A DNA stretch of 64,000 nucleotides from Acridotheres tristis (GCA_037013685.1 CM072902.1:12690747-12754746), one strand, 5' to 3'; positions 22,271 through 36,542 are shown, numbered from the stretch's first letter. Translations and numbers: made by a program. Notes: a model not told the origin generated them from the letters alone.

Positions 22271-25200
22271 TATTTTTTTACTTTGGGGTAAATTGCAAGT
22301 TCTTTTTACAATGGTACCTGCAGCTGATTAGGGAGTACTTTGAATTATCACTGTTCGGTTTTTACGGAGGGATAACCCCACTCTGCTAAAAGATCAGGAT
22401 CACATGATGGTGCTCAACAATTCACTGCAGGTGCCCATTAGTTACATTTTCATATTGATTCCATTGGCTGATGTGTGTTGTGCTTTGGAATGTCAGCAAG
22501 CTGGTAACGGGAATTTTTCCAATTGTAAGCGACATAATGGAATTGGAATATTCTCCTTTTTCCTTTGGAGTGCCATGAGCAGTCTGGAGATAAAAGGGTG
22601 GTGCTGACTGCTCTTGAAAGACAAATGTGGAAATACCTGTAGTGCCAGGTCCGTCTGCAAGGTCTTTATTGCATTTTACCCTTACTGAAAGGACCAGGGA
22701 TTGGTGTGTTGCCTTGGCTATTTCACGGATTAAAGCTGGATATCGCTGCACTTCAGGCTCAAAGCTTCACAAGTCCTCAAAGCTTCAGGCTCCCATTGAA
22801 CTTTAGTCTTGGTTTTGAAAATTCATTTAGAATTAAATTAGCTGTAGCGATGAAACTGTGGCACTTTAATAGGAATCATCAGATGACATTTAAACGTGAT
22901 CCTGTAGTGCAGTCGTGTCAGAGCTGGTTTGAGGTAAAAAAAAATCATGCCTTGAGGCGCTATTGTTCAGGAAAGTCACAAAATGCAAATGATCCCCTTG
23001 AACAGAGCTTACATTGGTTTGGTTTTGTTTTGAAAAGAGGAGAAGGATCCACCTTTGTGACTTGGAACTGAATCCCGAGCTCTGAGTGCCTCTAAAATCT
23101 GGCTCCTGCTCTAGACCCTGAAATGCATCTCTGAGCTTTAGGGAGCAAACGGAGTCAGCAGAGCTCCCAAAGCCGTTCCTCAGCCCTGTCCTCACCTTGG
23201 TTTGTGCTTTGTCCCCCTGCACCTCCTCCCTGCTTTTGGCCTTTAATAAGGCTGTGCCACATTGGAGCTGTGCTCTCCAGGGCTTATTAGATACTCTTGA
23301 CTTTTCCCAGTTCATTGTTTTATGTCTGTGGACTTCTCTAAAATTAAAGATGAGATTTTAGTGTTAGAACCTGTGTGTGAAGACCTGCCAAGGCACTGAC
23401 ATAAGCTGTTGGCTGATAATTTATTTTCATGGTTGCTTGGTAAAATGCCTTCAGCCCACTTTGTTTTTCCATGCAATTTCCCTCCCAATGAACAAAACTG
23501 GATTTGATGTGTCAGACATTCCTAGTTGTATTCACAGACAGATAATAGTTTGCAGTGATTTTATTTCCCCCCCTCAGCATTTACATATTCCTTTGTTGGA
23601 AGAGGGGAAAGTTCAGGATGCCAGGTATGATTTTGGACTGCTAGACCCTGTCAGAGTTAAAATGATTTTTGGAATTTCTTTCTTTTTGTGATAATTATTC
23701 TCTTGATGAGTGATAGGTGCAGTTCAAATAGAGCTATTTCAGTATCCTTCAGGAGAGGATGTTTGAAACAATTTATCTGAATCCATTTGCTCAGCTTATT
23801 AAAGAGCATTTAACGCAAATTATTTGGCTCTTACAAGTGGGGACATTTAAAATATATTTATCATTGATTACTTATTTGTTTTTCACCTTTAAAGAAGTAA
23901 AATGTAAGCAGAATTTTCCTTACCCTGCCCTGTGTCATGCAGTAGCCTTGCACTGGAGGATTTTCTGGAGGAATTTGGTGGAATTTTGCTCGGAAGTTTT
24001 ATCAGCACAGCAGTTCCCCATTTCATCTGTGGCTTGATCAAATCACAGCTCATGAGCTGCTTTCATGCTGAGACCTCTTGAGTGTCAGTGTTGTTTCCAC
24101 CTGGTGCAGCAGGGAGGGTGGAAGCAAAGCCCAGGATTTTCATTAATGGATTATAGAGTTCAGGTGCTGATAATTGGGGCTTGACACTCAGGTCTGGCTG
24201 TCAGTGTGATGCCTCAGGTTGCTGTTGCTGGTGATCAGGTGAATGTCTTTGCTCAGGGGGATGGTTTGGGTTCCCAAAAGTGCTGTGGAGGGAGGGGATT
24301 GGCTCTGGGGCTGCAGCTGGAGGTGTTTTGTGTGTGTGGGACTGGGGGGAAGGATTTAACCTTGCACAGGTGCTGCAGTCACAGGTGAGCTTTGGCCAGC
24401 ACAGTTATTGCTGGGTGAGCACACGGCCTGCAGCTCCTGGGAACTGCTCAGCACTTTTTGGGAATCCCATTTGCACACACTTCTAGGTGCAGTTAAAATC
24501 CTGAGCTGCTCTGTGCTCCAGTGATCACAGAAGGGGAAGGAATGCTTCCAGAGGATAATTCACATTGATGGGATGTTTTTACTGCCACAGGACCTTCCTT
24601 CTTCCATCTACAGAGTAAGTTTGTATTTCTGGGCATCACATGGGGGTGAAAAACTCCCTTTTCTCTTACCTGTGCTCTGTTTTGTGCATTTGGTTATCCA
24701 AATATTACTCTAATAAGTTATCCAACCTTCTTAGAAAACAAGTTGGGAGTTGCCAGCCTCTGCTTTTGTTAAATTTCTGTTCGTTGGATTTATATTGAAA
24801 TTTCCTGTACTAAAATGGCACAAAAGTAACTAACACTTTCCATAAGTACAGGGTGAATATATACAGCTCCCCCCACCTCAGCCCTTCTTTTATAATTTTT
24901 AATTTGTCTCAGCACATTTTAGGTTTTAGCTCCTCTTAACTGAAAATGAAATCAAGCAGTCTGAGCTTTTGGGGGAATTGTTTTGAAGAAGAGAAAATGC
25001 AAACCACATGGTACATTCCCCATGTGAAGATTTAGTGGAGAAATCTTTCTTCATTGGCAAAACAAACTCTGCTGGGTTTGCTAAGTGACATTTCAAAGCA
25101 CTTGGAGATGAAAGGGCTGTGGTCTAATTCATTGCATATGTGATATTTCCTAGTGGATAGGTGTTATGTTGAGAAAGAAGCCAGGGAAGGGCAGTAAAAC

Positions 25201-28200
25201 TGAGGGGGTTTTGGTCTGAATTGGTACTTTAAAAATGAGTGTAATCCCATTTTTCCATCTAAAAGTAGCAGATATCCACAATCAGAAAGTCACAGTTAGA
25301 GTAACTGTTCAACATTGTGCACTGTAATTCTTTGAAAATGGGACTTTCTTAAGCTGTAGCAGTTTTAGCTGAGGTTTTTCATGCTGTGTGTTTCTGGCTG
25401 ATTTGGAAAAGTCTCTGTGAAGTGGTTCAGTTGTTTCTGAGAACAAAGGCAGCTGGAGAATCCTGAGTTCTAGCCAGCTAGAATCATTTCCAGGAGCAGC
25501 ACTAGCTGGGTTAAATCCTGTGATTTTCACTTTTGGAGGCAAAGATAGATGGTGTTTTCCTTAATCTCTCTTTCTGAAGTGATGATGATGTATGAATGCT
25601 AGCATTCATTTTTACTAAGTAAGATTCATGACTGCAGATAACTCCTGCAAACATGTCCCTGCATTACAAAAAGGCACATGAAAAGGAGGATGAAAATATT
25701 TTGAAGCTTTTGGTCTAATTCCACAAAAAAAAAAAAAAAATCTATTCAAAGTCGCCAGACTTCTGGAGTCTGAAAATTGGGTTTAGTCTGCAGAATTGAG
25801 GTGGTGGCAGCAGCATTATTCGGGGAGGTTTGTCCTGGGGGAGCAGGGATGGCAGAGTGCATTTTCCTGGGTTTGCTGCTCTCCCAGTGATCAGGGTGAG
25901 AGCAGCAGAGCTCCCAGTGCCTCCTGCCCTGTGCTGTGTCCTCTTCCCACGAGGAGCAAAGGCTCCGGGCACACCAAGGGTTAAGGAACAGGTGCTTAGC
26001 CGGGCTCCTACTGTCTCATTTTGCACACAGGATGGATAACTTCCTGGGAAAAAATCCCAGTTTTGGGGCTGAAGGAGGGTATTGTGTGCAGGGCTGTTGG
26101 TGACAGGAGCTGGAAGGTGTGGGGATGGCACAGGGAGGGTTTCACGGGGAGCTGAGAGCAGCTCTGGCGTTTTTGTCACTGATGTGGCTCTCACTGTTTG
26201 TCACACTCAGTGTTGGTGGCAGCGCCCTACAACTCATTTTTAACAGCCCTTCAAAAACCACAGCCTTGTTTGTAAGTACCAAATGCCAGCCACAGAAGGA
26301 AGATGGGCACAGGATGTCTGGTTCTAGGCGTTTTATATTTCCTCTCTGAAATTTCCCTCGGCATTCAGGGCTCTGTTTTCTGAGCCCTTTTATCTTCCCT
26401 TGCTCTGCTGGGGAAGTGTGCAGGTTAACTTGTGTCCCATGGAATGAGCAAGGATTGCAGAGGACAAAGAGAAGTTTGGTAACACTCTGGGGAATTATAT
26501 TCTGTTCATGTTCCTGCTGCACAGCACCACGCTGGGGAGGAAAAAAGGGACATTTCTGTTATGCTTTGATATTTTTTTTATAGCTGTCCCTAATGTAAGC
26601 AGGAGATTTGATCAGAACTTGCACTAATACTGAATCCTTCAGAAAATCAGGCCACAGGTTTTCTAAATTAGGCATCTGTATTAGCAGATGCTTCTGAGAG
26701 TGTAGCTGCTAATTTTGCTGTGCTGCAGTTCAGCCTTTTAAAACATGGAAAATTCTGTTCAAGCAAAGGGCTGTGTAAGTAAATGTATTAATATTTCTGA
26801 AGTGTGCTCTATAGTACCACGATAAGCTGCCTAAAAAGTTTATCAGAATGTTCATAATTCAGTGCAACACTTGAATATTGTGTCTTGATTGACTGCATGG
26901 GGTTATACATAATGATAAAGAAATGGTGAGCAGCTGTCTGTTCTGTCAGCCTTACAAGTACTCTGGAAGAAATAAATTGTCATTAAAGGCTGTCTCTTAA
27001 TGCATATGCATGTGGGGATGAATTAAGTTTAAGTCTGGATTTCCTTATTATTTTTTTAGTGCTTTCCTTGGCAAACTTAACATTCTTTTTTTGTGAAGGA
27101 ACCTTCTGGCTCATTGTAGGCTATTCCTGCTGCTTTTAATATCCTTTGAGATTGATTCATGAAGTGCCAACATCTTGAGCTGTGGAAAAAGGGTAAGAAT
27201 CCTAAAGAAAGACCCTGGATACAGGAGAATAAATTTGAACTCAGACTCTTTCTGTGCCACTTTGATCTGAAAGAGACATGTCGTGATTCAGAGGAGCTGT
27301 GCTGTTAACTAAGACCATGAATTTCGTCAGTTCCATTTTGATTAAAAACTGATAGCGTTAGCAAAACGTATAAAGGCAACATCTGGTTCAGGTTTATTGG
27401 AGTGATATTTTAGAAAACTAACAGAGCTATGTCTGGTAATTTTTGAATGTCTGTGTGTGATAACTGCTTGGAGGAAGAGCTCTCTGTGGCTGGATGAGCT
27501 GGAGAACATTTTTATATTGGTGATGTTGGGGGTGCTGGTGGGCAGAGGATGGGGTGGTGTGTGTTCCACTGGCTGAGAGCTCAGCACAGGAGAGTCCAGC
27601 TGTGAGGAAAGAAAAGAAAATGGGAGTGGGGGGTGGAATTTTGGGATCCCTGGCAGACCTGGAGGAGGTGGTGGTGGATCTAAATGCAGACAGCTTGGAA
27701 CTGTGCACGCTTTGAAAATTTACCAACAATGCAGGTGCTGGGAAGGAAAACCTGTGGCTTTTGGGCTTCTTCAGGTCTCTGAGCAGAGGGCAGGAAAAAA
27801 AGAATCCCAAAGCAACCTTTTCCTATCAATTAATCAAGTTAATCAAACTTTTGGCTTGTCTGAGCAGTGCCAGAAGGATGTGCCATTCCCTTTTTGCACA
27901 CTGCATGCAGAAGAAATCGTTTTCCCCCCACCAGATTCCAGATGTTGTAGAATCCCATAAAAGCTCTTTGCAGCTGTCAGGAATGAGGATTTTGCAGAAA
28001 AGGCTGAGCACGTTGAAGGTCAGGAATGGCATTGGCCTGTATGGTTGATAAAAATATTACAGGAACCTCCCCCAGTTTTTAATCTGATGCGTTTTTTAGG
28101 TTTGAATTTGATTTTTTTCTAGGCTTCAACAGCAGAAGCCATGCTTTCTTTAAGATCTTTGTAAATATTCCTGCTAATTAAGCTATTGATAATGTAGCTG

Positions 28201-28952
28201 GGAAAAGCCACTTAGAGATTTTTTTGAGTGTAGTGGTTAATGCTTTGAGAATTACGTTGTCCACTGTATGAAGTTCCTTACAGTCAGCTTTCAGAATGAA
28301 ACTTTATTTGAATGTCAGAGTGGTAATTTCCTTCAGCAAGTAGCAAAAATAGGCTTAAGACACTCCATTAATGAATTTATTTTAAAGAAAGGGAAGTGCT
28401 TGTGTGTTTAGAGAGAAAGAAAAGCAGAAGTTCAAGTTTCACAGAAGTTTACTCAATGGCTCTGGAGTTCCTTGATATTTCCTGGAGTGCCTGTCACTGC
28501 CTTACCTGGTGATATTTTCATCTGTTTACTGACACACAACCACTGAGCTGTGGTGCAGGAGATTCTTCAGCTGATAAACCAAGCTTTTATCCTCCTATCC
28601 TTCTTGTAAGAGGGCTTGCTTGAAAGAAAAATAAATATTTTGTTGGTTCTTTTTACAGTGTGAACAGAGAACGGTTCTTTGTACTTTTGAGGGCTTTCTT
28701 CTGGGACCTGTTTTGGTTTCCTCAGGAAATGTACCTTATTCTCCTCTTCCTCCTTTAAATGTCATATATGATAAAAAACCTAAGGAATGGGTAACTGAGA
28801 ACAGAAATAATGGTAACTGAGAACAGAAATCTTTGCTTTAGACAGCACAGCAGAGCAGTCTGTGTTTCAGAAACCTTCTTTTCATAAAGCACAGGTGACC
28901 TGGAGGGTTTCTCCTAAGCTGCAATGGTGTGACAGCACAGAGATGGGATGAA
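22271..28952 (+). other. Probable intron 1, continued; no exon seen
   Basis: No supported exon or RNA gene. There is an A16 run at 25725-25740 and a 19-bp direct repeat (GGTAACTGAGAACAGAAAT) at 28790 and 28812. Nothing else stood out. Confidence 0.45.
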
Positions 28953-29363
28953 GGTTTTTTTAATGCAGCCCGGGCTGAAATGCAGGGTTTTTTTTAATGC
29001 AGCCCGGGCTGAAATTCTGTTTTTTTTTTAATGCAGCCCGGGCTGAAATTCTGTTTTTTTTTTAATGCAGCCCGGGCTGAAATTCTGTTTTTTTTTTAAT
29101 GCAGCCCGGGCTGAAATTCTGTTTTTTTTTTAATGCAGCCCGGGCTGAAATGCAGGGTTTTTTTTAATGCAGCCCGGGCTGAAATGCAGGGTTTTTTTTA
29201 ATGCAGCCCGGGCTGAAATGCAGGGTTTTTTTTAATGCAGCCCGGGCTGAAATGCAGGGTTTTTTTTAATGCAGCCCGGGCTGAAATGCAGGGGTTTTTT
29301 TAATGCAGCCCGGGCTGAAATGCAGGGGTTTTTTTTTAATGCAGCCCGGGCTGAAATGCTGGT
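28953..29363. repeat. 34-bp tandem array, 12 copies, palindromic core
   Basis: The core AATGCAGCCCGGGCTGAAA occurs 12 times. It starts at the C of CAGCCCGGGCTG at 28966, 29000, 29034 and so on every 34 bp to 29306, with the last copy spaced 36 bp. Each core holds the perfect 12-bp palindrome CAGCCCGGGCTG and is followed by a T7-T9 run. Copies 2-5 carry TTCTG before the T run, while the others carry TGCAGG or a close form. Confidence 0.98.
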
Positions 29364-30636
29364 TTTTCTGCAGCCAGCGAGCCCAGAGCTGTGTGTGCTG
29401 TGCTCAGAGAACAGCCCAGCTCCAATGCTGCTCCTCTCCAGCCCTCACCTGGCTGGGCAGGTAAATCCACCAGTTCCACACCAGCAGGGCAGCAGGTGCA
29501 GGTTTGGGTTCTGGCCAGATCGTCCTTGACAGCACAAAGTTGGTTTTGTGCTTTGTTTTTTTGGATGTGGCCATTATGTTGGCCATGCTCCCATAATGAA
29601 TTATTTTTATGTGCCTAATTCATCCTCGATGAAACAGAGCAATCCATTAAGGATTCTGTTGTGTGTTCTTGTGGTGTATGACATCAGTAGAATGCCACAA
29701 GTTAATTACATTCTTAATTACAGCTTTGTATTAAATTAGGGATGTATTATCCATAGGATAATTGAAAACCTGCTGAGATCACGTCTGGTATCATCTAATT
29801 GTATCCCATGATTTTTTTTCCCCCTAAACTTTAAATAAAAACTGGCATTTCATTTAGCATGGTTTTAATTAATTGACATGAGAAATGTAATTAGAGCTGA
29901 GGCAACAGACCAACTATCTTAAAAAACCCACTCTGAAATTAATGATATCTCAGGGAACAATTAACAGTTTCCAGAGCAGCCTCTATTCTCCTGCATTTCT
30001 GGAAAAACCTTGGGCAGGCACGACTGGAGAGAGGAGTTGCTGCTGCTGGAAGAGAAGAAAGATTTGGATGTTCAGAGACATTCTCGGTGCTCTTGGCAAC
30101 TTGGGGAAACTCGATCTGCTCGCAGCTTCAGGCACAAAAAACCCAAGACCAGCCCAGGAGGAGCAGGGGGATGCAAAGATTTTCCCAAGTGTTGGGAAGG
30201 GCAGGGCTGTGTTGTAGCAGCACCAGCAGAGCTTCCTGGTGGCCTGAAAAGGCAGAATTTCTTTGCCAGCTTTTCCTGAGTGCAATGGAATCCCCTTCTG
30301 CCTGCCAGGAGTTTCCCTTTCTGCCTTGGACTTTGTTTGGAAGCTGCTTTGCCACCCAGCACCCAAAGAGCCCTGCTGCAGGTAACAGGGGAAAAAAACC
30401 ACAACTTTATTTCCTCTTTTCTTTCTTTCTGCACTTTGCTCTAGCAGGTTCTTGCCCTGAATTTCAGGGCTGTGGGTACCGAGTTAGGCAGGAGCTGGTG
30501 GTGAGAGCAGTGGTCAAGTAGTTGGCCAAAACATTGGGCATCTTTGCTCCTTTTGGATGAAAATCTTGTGTGAGATCTTAAAGAAAGCTCACTGGACTTT
30601 GAAGAAATTATGTGAGAAGGAAGTGCAGCTGAACGG

Positions 30637-30728
30637 TGTGTTCAGTGACAGAATTTCTGTGTGTTCAGTGACAGAATTTCTGTGTGTTCAGTGACAGAAT
30701 TTCTGTGTGTTCAGTGACAGAATTTCTG
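30637..30728. repeat. Four exact 23-bp tandem copies
   Basis: The unit begins TGTGTTCAGTGACAGAATTT and is repeated four times without a mismatch (92 bp). Exact identity suggests recent expansion, so copy number may be polymorphic. Confidence 0.98.
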
Positions 30729-32114
30729 AGCCTCACTTCTAATCAGAAACTTTGAGTCTGCCCCTCCTTTTCACTTTGCTTTTGTAGGAGCCTTGGAAAT
30801 TGTTTGGGTTTGTGTTTTGTTTAACAAATAATGATTTTTTTTTTTTTTTCTATTGGTCTTTTTCCATAGAGATAAAGCCTTTCATTTAAATCCACCTACA
30901 ACAAAGCTTTAATTCCAGGGTGAAGAATAATGTCCTTTGGCTGTTTGCAGAAAGATTTGTTTCAGGACATACAGCTATTTCCTGTGTCTAACCTGACTTA
31001 GAAGTTTTTCTGTTTGATATCTCTAAAATTGATATGCACTATTGAGACCTGCCTATAGATAAATCTGCATGTGCTTTGGTTTTAAATGGAGAGCATATGC
31101 AGGGGTGGCAGTGCTGTGTGAGAGCAGGTTTGAGAGATCTCACTGTGCTTGGACAGCAGCAGAAAAACCCGGGGTACATCAACTGAAACTGGCTGGCAGC
31201 CATGGCACACAGAATGGAGGGAATGTTTGCCTAAAAGACTGGATTGTGTCAGGCGTGACTAAGCAGGAATTTCAGCTAAAATGCGTTAGCAAATTGAATG
31301 CTCGGAGCAAAAGAAGAACTTTCATGCTCTTATCTTTGTTCACTTGAGACTGGGCTTGATTTTTAATATAAAAAAAAAAAATCAATGGAGGGAGGGGAAG
31401 GAAGTTCTGCAGAGTGTTCCTTGATTTTTAGGAATGCTGATGGAGGTGACTGCTGACTGTTTTGCCATGGCTCTGTTTACATTCCTTGTGGAATATTCGT
31501 GCCCTTTAGTCGCCTGTGGCTCGTGGGGCACTGGGCTGTCAGTCAGGCACTAAAATACTTTAATTACCCCCGTGCACCAGACAGAGCAGAGAGCAAGGGT
31601 GGGAAGGGATGAAAGGAGTTCACTTCAAGCTTACCTTCTGACTGTCAGAAGAATGATAAACTGTAAGTCCTGGCTATTATTATCCTTCCTTTCTGCAGGA
31701 AGGGCATTCCTGATGGGAAGAGGTGTCGGGGTGGATGTGCTCTGAGGGGCTGGGCTATGGGAATGGCCACTGCAGACTGGTGGCTCCATGGATTTTTATC
31801 CAGCAGCTCAGATAACCTGGAGCTGAGAGGGGAAACATTCCCTCCCCCTGCTGCAGGGCCATTATGTGTTTATGACAGACTGGCATGGTATTTTTCTTAG
31901 TTTTTTCTTCCCTTCAAACTCTTAATATCCTTCTTTTTTTTTTTTTCCTTGATATCAAAAATACTTCTTCCCACGTAGAGATCTTCAGCAGTTAAATTGT
32001 GCTCAGGTGGAATAAATGGGAACCCCTGTTGCTATAAGGTTTCTGAAAAGCTGTCTTAATTAATTAATAAACAAGTAGGAAGCTTTGCTGAAATACATGA
32101 CCCTGCCTGCTCAA

Positions 32115-32136
32115 TTTTTTTTTTTTTTTTTTTTTT
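32115..32136. repeat. Poly(T) tract, 22 nt
   Basis: Uninterrupted T run in non-coding DNA. No adjacent retroposon body recognised. Confidence 0.95.
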
Positions 32137-34170
32137 CCTGGCCTACTGTGTTCTTTGCTCATTACTTTTCTAATGATTATGTATGCAGCTCAATGAGCAA
32201 ATCACCATATTCATATTTGTCCTCTGCTTGGGCTTAGCATGTCAAACACTGCTGTTCTGGCAAGGTTCAGGAGACTTCTGGAATGGGAGAACAGGGCAGC
32301 TGGAGGCTCACAAATTAGTTAAAAGGTAATTCTGCTGCTTTGTTCTACCACCATATCCCCATGTTCTTGGGAATATAGGGAAAAGGGGATTTAATAATGG
32401 AACAGATCTGCTGTAGTTACCAAAAAAAAAAAAAGCTTTTTGGAGCTCCAGCTTGAAGGGAGAAGTGGCCATTGTGTCCCTGCTTGGAGCTGGAGAATTC
32501 TCTGTGCTAGGAATGGCATTGGAGCAGTGGTGAAGGAGGAGCCAGCTGTAGGAAATGTGTCACAAACTTTGTGCAAAGCTGTTGTGTTGGACTCACACTC
32601 CCAGAAAATGCTCCTCCTGGTTCCTGAAGTCGGGGACAGTGGTTGTGCACAAACCCCGTGTCAGGCACAGGAAATTCCTTGCTGAGGGCACATCTGCATC
32701 CAGGCTGCTTGCTCTGAGTTGATGTTGGGATAAGTTTTTAGGGGCAAAAAAAGGCATCCAATAGCCTGAATGAGTGAGTTCAGGCAACTTAATTTTTCTT
32801 GCCGAGGTCTCTGGCAGATTCGTGTCTCCTGGAGAAGTGAGCCCATGGAAGGAGCTGACAGTAATGGGCAGCCTTCTGTCCTCCCGTGTCCCTGCACTTT
32901 TGCCTAAGCCTCCCATTTTTCAGTGATAATGCTAAATGAAGAACGAGCTTGGACAGCAGCCAGGTGTCAGCACATGGCAGAAGGTCTGAATTCTGCTTTT
33001 AGAAACTAGATAAGTGGTGTGCTAATATAAGCTAATAAAAGCACAACCTCTCTTCTCAGTTGGACAGCTTGAGAGTGAAGATGATCATGACACTGCCATG
33101 TTGTAGGGTTTTGTGTTGGAGCCTGTTAAAGCTCTGATTATTCCAGCTGTCTCTGGAACGTGCTGCCTCACTATTATAACATCGATTTGATTATATGCAA
33201 TGACAGAGCAACCAGATCCATTCATTCCCTGGGAAGTTTTTTTTGTCTCTTGATTATGTGCTTTTCTCCCAGTCGTGTTCAGACTCAGACACTGCTCAGG
33301 ATTCATCATTGCTGTGGTGCCCTTCCCAATTCCAGCGCTGAGAGCTGTGTTTCTGAGCAATCACCAGGTTATTGCATTTACCTGCTGCTTCTCTGAGAGT
33401 CCCCAATTTCTTTGGACGTGCTGGAACTTGTGCCCAGGACAAGCTGATGATGATGTAGTCTGTGCATTCTCGTGATCACTGGAGACATCTGCAGAAATTC
33501 AAACCAGAATGCCTCTGAATGCACAAATGGACTGAAATTAGTGTTTTTAGCATTAACTGTAGTCGTGCTTTTTAGCCTTTTTCTCTCATTCTCCACAGAT
33601 TTTTAACCCCTTCCACTCTTCAGCAAGTCTGTGCTCGAGTTTGTGTTTATTCCTCTGCAGCATAGGAGAAAGGCTGCTTTAATTTTATGGTGTTTAAGTG
33701 TTTTTTTTTTAAGATGTGGGATTGCTGTAAATTGTTTCAGAGGGATCAGTGAAAAGGAAGTGACCACTTCTCCCGTTGTGAGCCTGGTTCTGCTGTGGAA
33801 GGTGAGCATTTCTCCTCCACAAAACGCCACTTACAGAGGAGCTGGGCTTTTGGCACCGAGGAATTTCAGGATGCAAGTCTGCATTTGCAGAGGACATTGC
33901 TGTTCTCAACGCATCAAAAAACTGGGGCTGAGTGCTGCACTGAGTTCTGCAGTGCTGCACTGGTGCATTTAAAACCTGCAGCTCCTCTTGCAGGATTGCT
34001 GAGCTGGTGCAGGACAGAGCTGTGCCAGCACACTCGGAAGTGTCTCGATGGCTCCTTTGCCAGGCTGCTGTTTGCCAGCTGAATTTAGCATTCTCCTTCC
34101 CCTGATCAATGAATAGATTTTTTCATTTTTTCCCTCAGATCCTCTTTTATTTTTCGGTTTCCTCTGCAGC

Positions 34171-34188
34171 TTTTTTTTTTTTTTTTTT
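34171..34188. repeat. Poly(T) tract, 18 nt
   Basis: Uninterrupted T run followed by CCCCC. No adjacent element recognised. Confidence 0.95.
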
Positions 34189-36521
34189 CCCCCGTGGAAG
34201 ATGAAATCTGTCACAGGGGCTTAGATTTATTAACTGCTGCCTGAGTCGCTTTGTGTGATGTCAGGGCAGGAGAGGAGCTGATTGTATCCTTAGAACTGGC
34301 TTAACAGAAAGGCTTTGGATAATTCCGTAGATTTTTAAGATGTTGTGTTGGCTTAAGTGATTAGTGTGAAAGCTTCAAAGAAGACTAAATATTTAAGGCT
34401 TTATTCTGCCCTCACTTGTACCCATGCATATCTCTGGGTTTTCACATTTGAATGAAAAAGTAATTCTGCATCTCCCTTCCACCCCTTCCCTTTTTCACTT
34501 TCACTTTTTTCCCTTTCTCCCCCACTCAGAGTGCACGGAGTTGTTCTCCCTTGCAGCAGCTGGTGAGCAGCTGTGGAGCCCTGCCAGGTACAAGGCAGTG
34601 GGGAAGGCTCTGCAGGAGTGGGTCCTGGTGGCACACAGGACATCATCCCCTGTGTTCAGTGATGGTGCTGAGTGCTGCTCTTCTCCCGATCCCATTTGCC
34701 ATCTGTGACAGGGCTGTCACTAGGAACTGTGCATTCAGGCAAGGGGAGAAGCTCACTCAGCCTGGGATTCACTTTTTACAGTCCCACTGGGTGCTGTGTG
34801 TTAGTAAAGGCAGAATTTGGGGTGGCAAGGACTGACTTGATCCCCTCTGTTCCCTTGGAATGTTTCACTGGGGCTTTTCACAGCTCATGTGTAGCTAAGC
34901 TGTGGATTTTCTCCCTGCTGGGTGGGTTCTGGTTATTGCACTGCTCTTCAGCTCCCCTGTCAGCAATTCCTGCAGGATGTGCAGGGGATGCAGTTTTAAG
35001 GGAGGTGTGCATGCCTTGCTTTGCAGCACCACTGCTGGAGGAAGGTGTTGGGTACCCAGATGTGCTGCTGGGCTGGGTGGCACAGCTGGCAGCTCCTGCC
35101 AGCCCAGGTGAGCTGTCAGTCGTGGCCAGTGAGGGTTGCTGAGTTGATCAATGGGTGTGTTTCCCTTACTGGCCCTTTCTCTGGGTGCCTGGTGTGTCAT
35201 TGCCTCAGCAGTAGCCCAGCAGGGCAGATTTTTGCCTTTTGCCCCAGGCAGCCCTTCCTGATGGGAGTTCTCCTGGCAGGGTGAGCTGGGGGACCCTGCA
35301 GCTCTCCCCGAGTTTCAGAGTGCAGCAAACCCTGCCAGGAGCACTCCTGGAATTGCTCATTAGGGCTGTGCTGGGCAGGCTCAGTGTGGAGATGCTTTCC
35401 CCAAGGATAGGCTGCTCAGACCCATCCATGATGGCCGGGAGGAGTCTCTCAAATGTCACCTGCAGGAAAATGAATCTAATACCTGTGGCCCTGAGACAGG
35501 TTATGAACTGCACCCCTCGTTAGCAGAGTGCTTTGTGGTGACCTCTGCCAGCAAACAAGGGCACTGCTGTGTGCTGGATAAAGGAGGATGTCAATTGTTC
35601 AAGATGTGGAGGGAGTTCCACCCCTGGAAAAAAGCCCAGAGGATTTTTTTATTATAGCTTTGAAGGGCACAGCATTTGCTGTGATGATTCACTACTTCTG
35701 CCAATTTGTAGTTGAAAGGTGGGCTCTCTTCATTCAAACAGATTGATGGTTCTGAAGAAAGCAAATTTAAGTTGCTTTTTAATCCTTTTTTTTCTTAAGT
35801 AAGAGCATTGCTTTTCTCCCAGCCGTGCAGAAAGTGAATCTGATTGCTTTCAGTTGTTCCTTTGTGGAATTCACTCACATTCTCTCACAGTACTGAGGAA
35901 GTGACTTTTTCATTACACTTTCCATAGTACAGATTGGCAGAGAAGGTCCCCGTTGATCTTTCATGAAGTGGAATTGTGATTCAGGAGAAGGAGGGAAGAG
36001 GGAAAACCTTTTAACTTCTCCCTCTCCCCTGCCCAAATTCTTTCTTTTAATCATTCTTGTGCAATTAAGTATTTACTGCTGCTTAGTAAAATCACTTGGA
36101 ATTTATCACCAAGGTGATAAACGGAGAAGCTGCTGAGGAGGTTTGGAGTTGGCAGTGGAAGGCTGTGAGCTCTAAGGGAATCCTGGACCCCAGAGAGTCA
36201 GAAGGATGCTTGGGCACATAGTTGAGGAGCAAGAGTCAGCTGGTGCTTTGGATTTATTATAATCTGGCTATTCCCCACATGGTACTTGAAAATAAAGTAA
36301 AAATCTAAACTGAAAATATAGAGCATTCTGTCAGAGTGGGTACTTTTGTTATAAAAGTCATTATTATTTTGTTTTTGTGAGAGGATGAGGCTTAATTATA
36401 CCTCTGTAATAATCAAGATACAGCGTGTCACAGGAGCCAGTACATTAATTTAGCTGTTTGCTTTGGTACTTTATACATAAACCACAAACTCCAGCTGTGT
36501 TCCTGACTATTCCCTCCCTGC

Positions 36522-36542
36522 AAAAAAAAAAAAAAAAAAAAA
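36522..36542. repeat. Poly(A) tract, 21 nt
   Basis: Uninterrupted A run. The preceding bases do not look like a processed pseudogene or a known SINE. Confidence 0.95.

Noticed and set aside
34672..35142. 156-codon + strand open frame
   Set aside because: No domain recognised and no coding-like composition. Only an 81-nt part has splice-like edges, reported as a weak lead.
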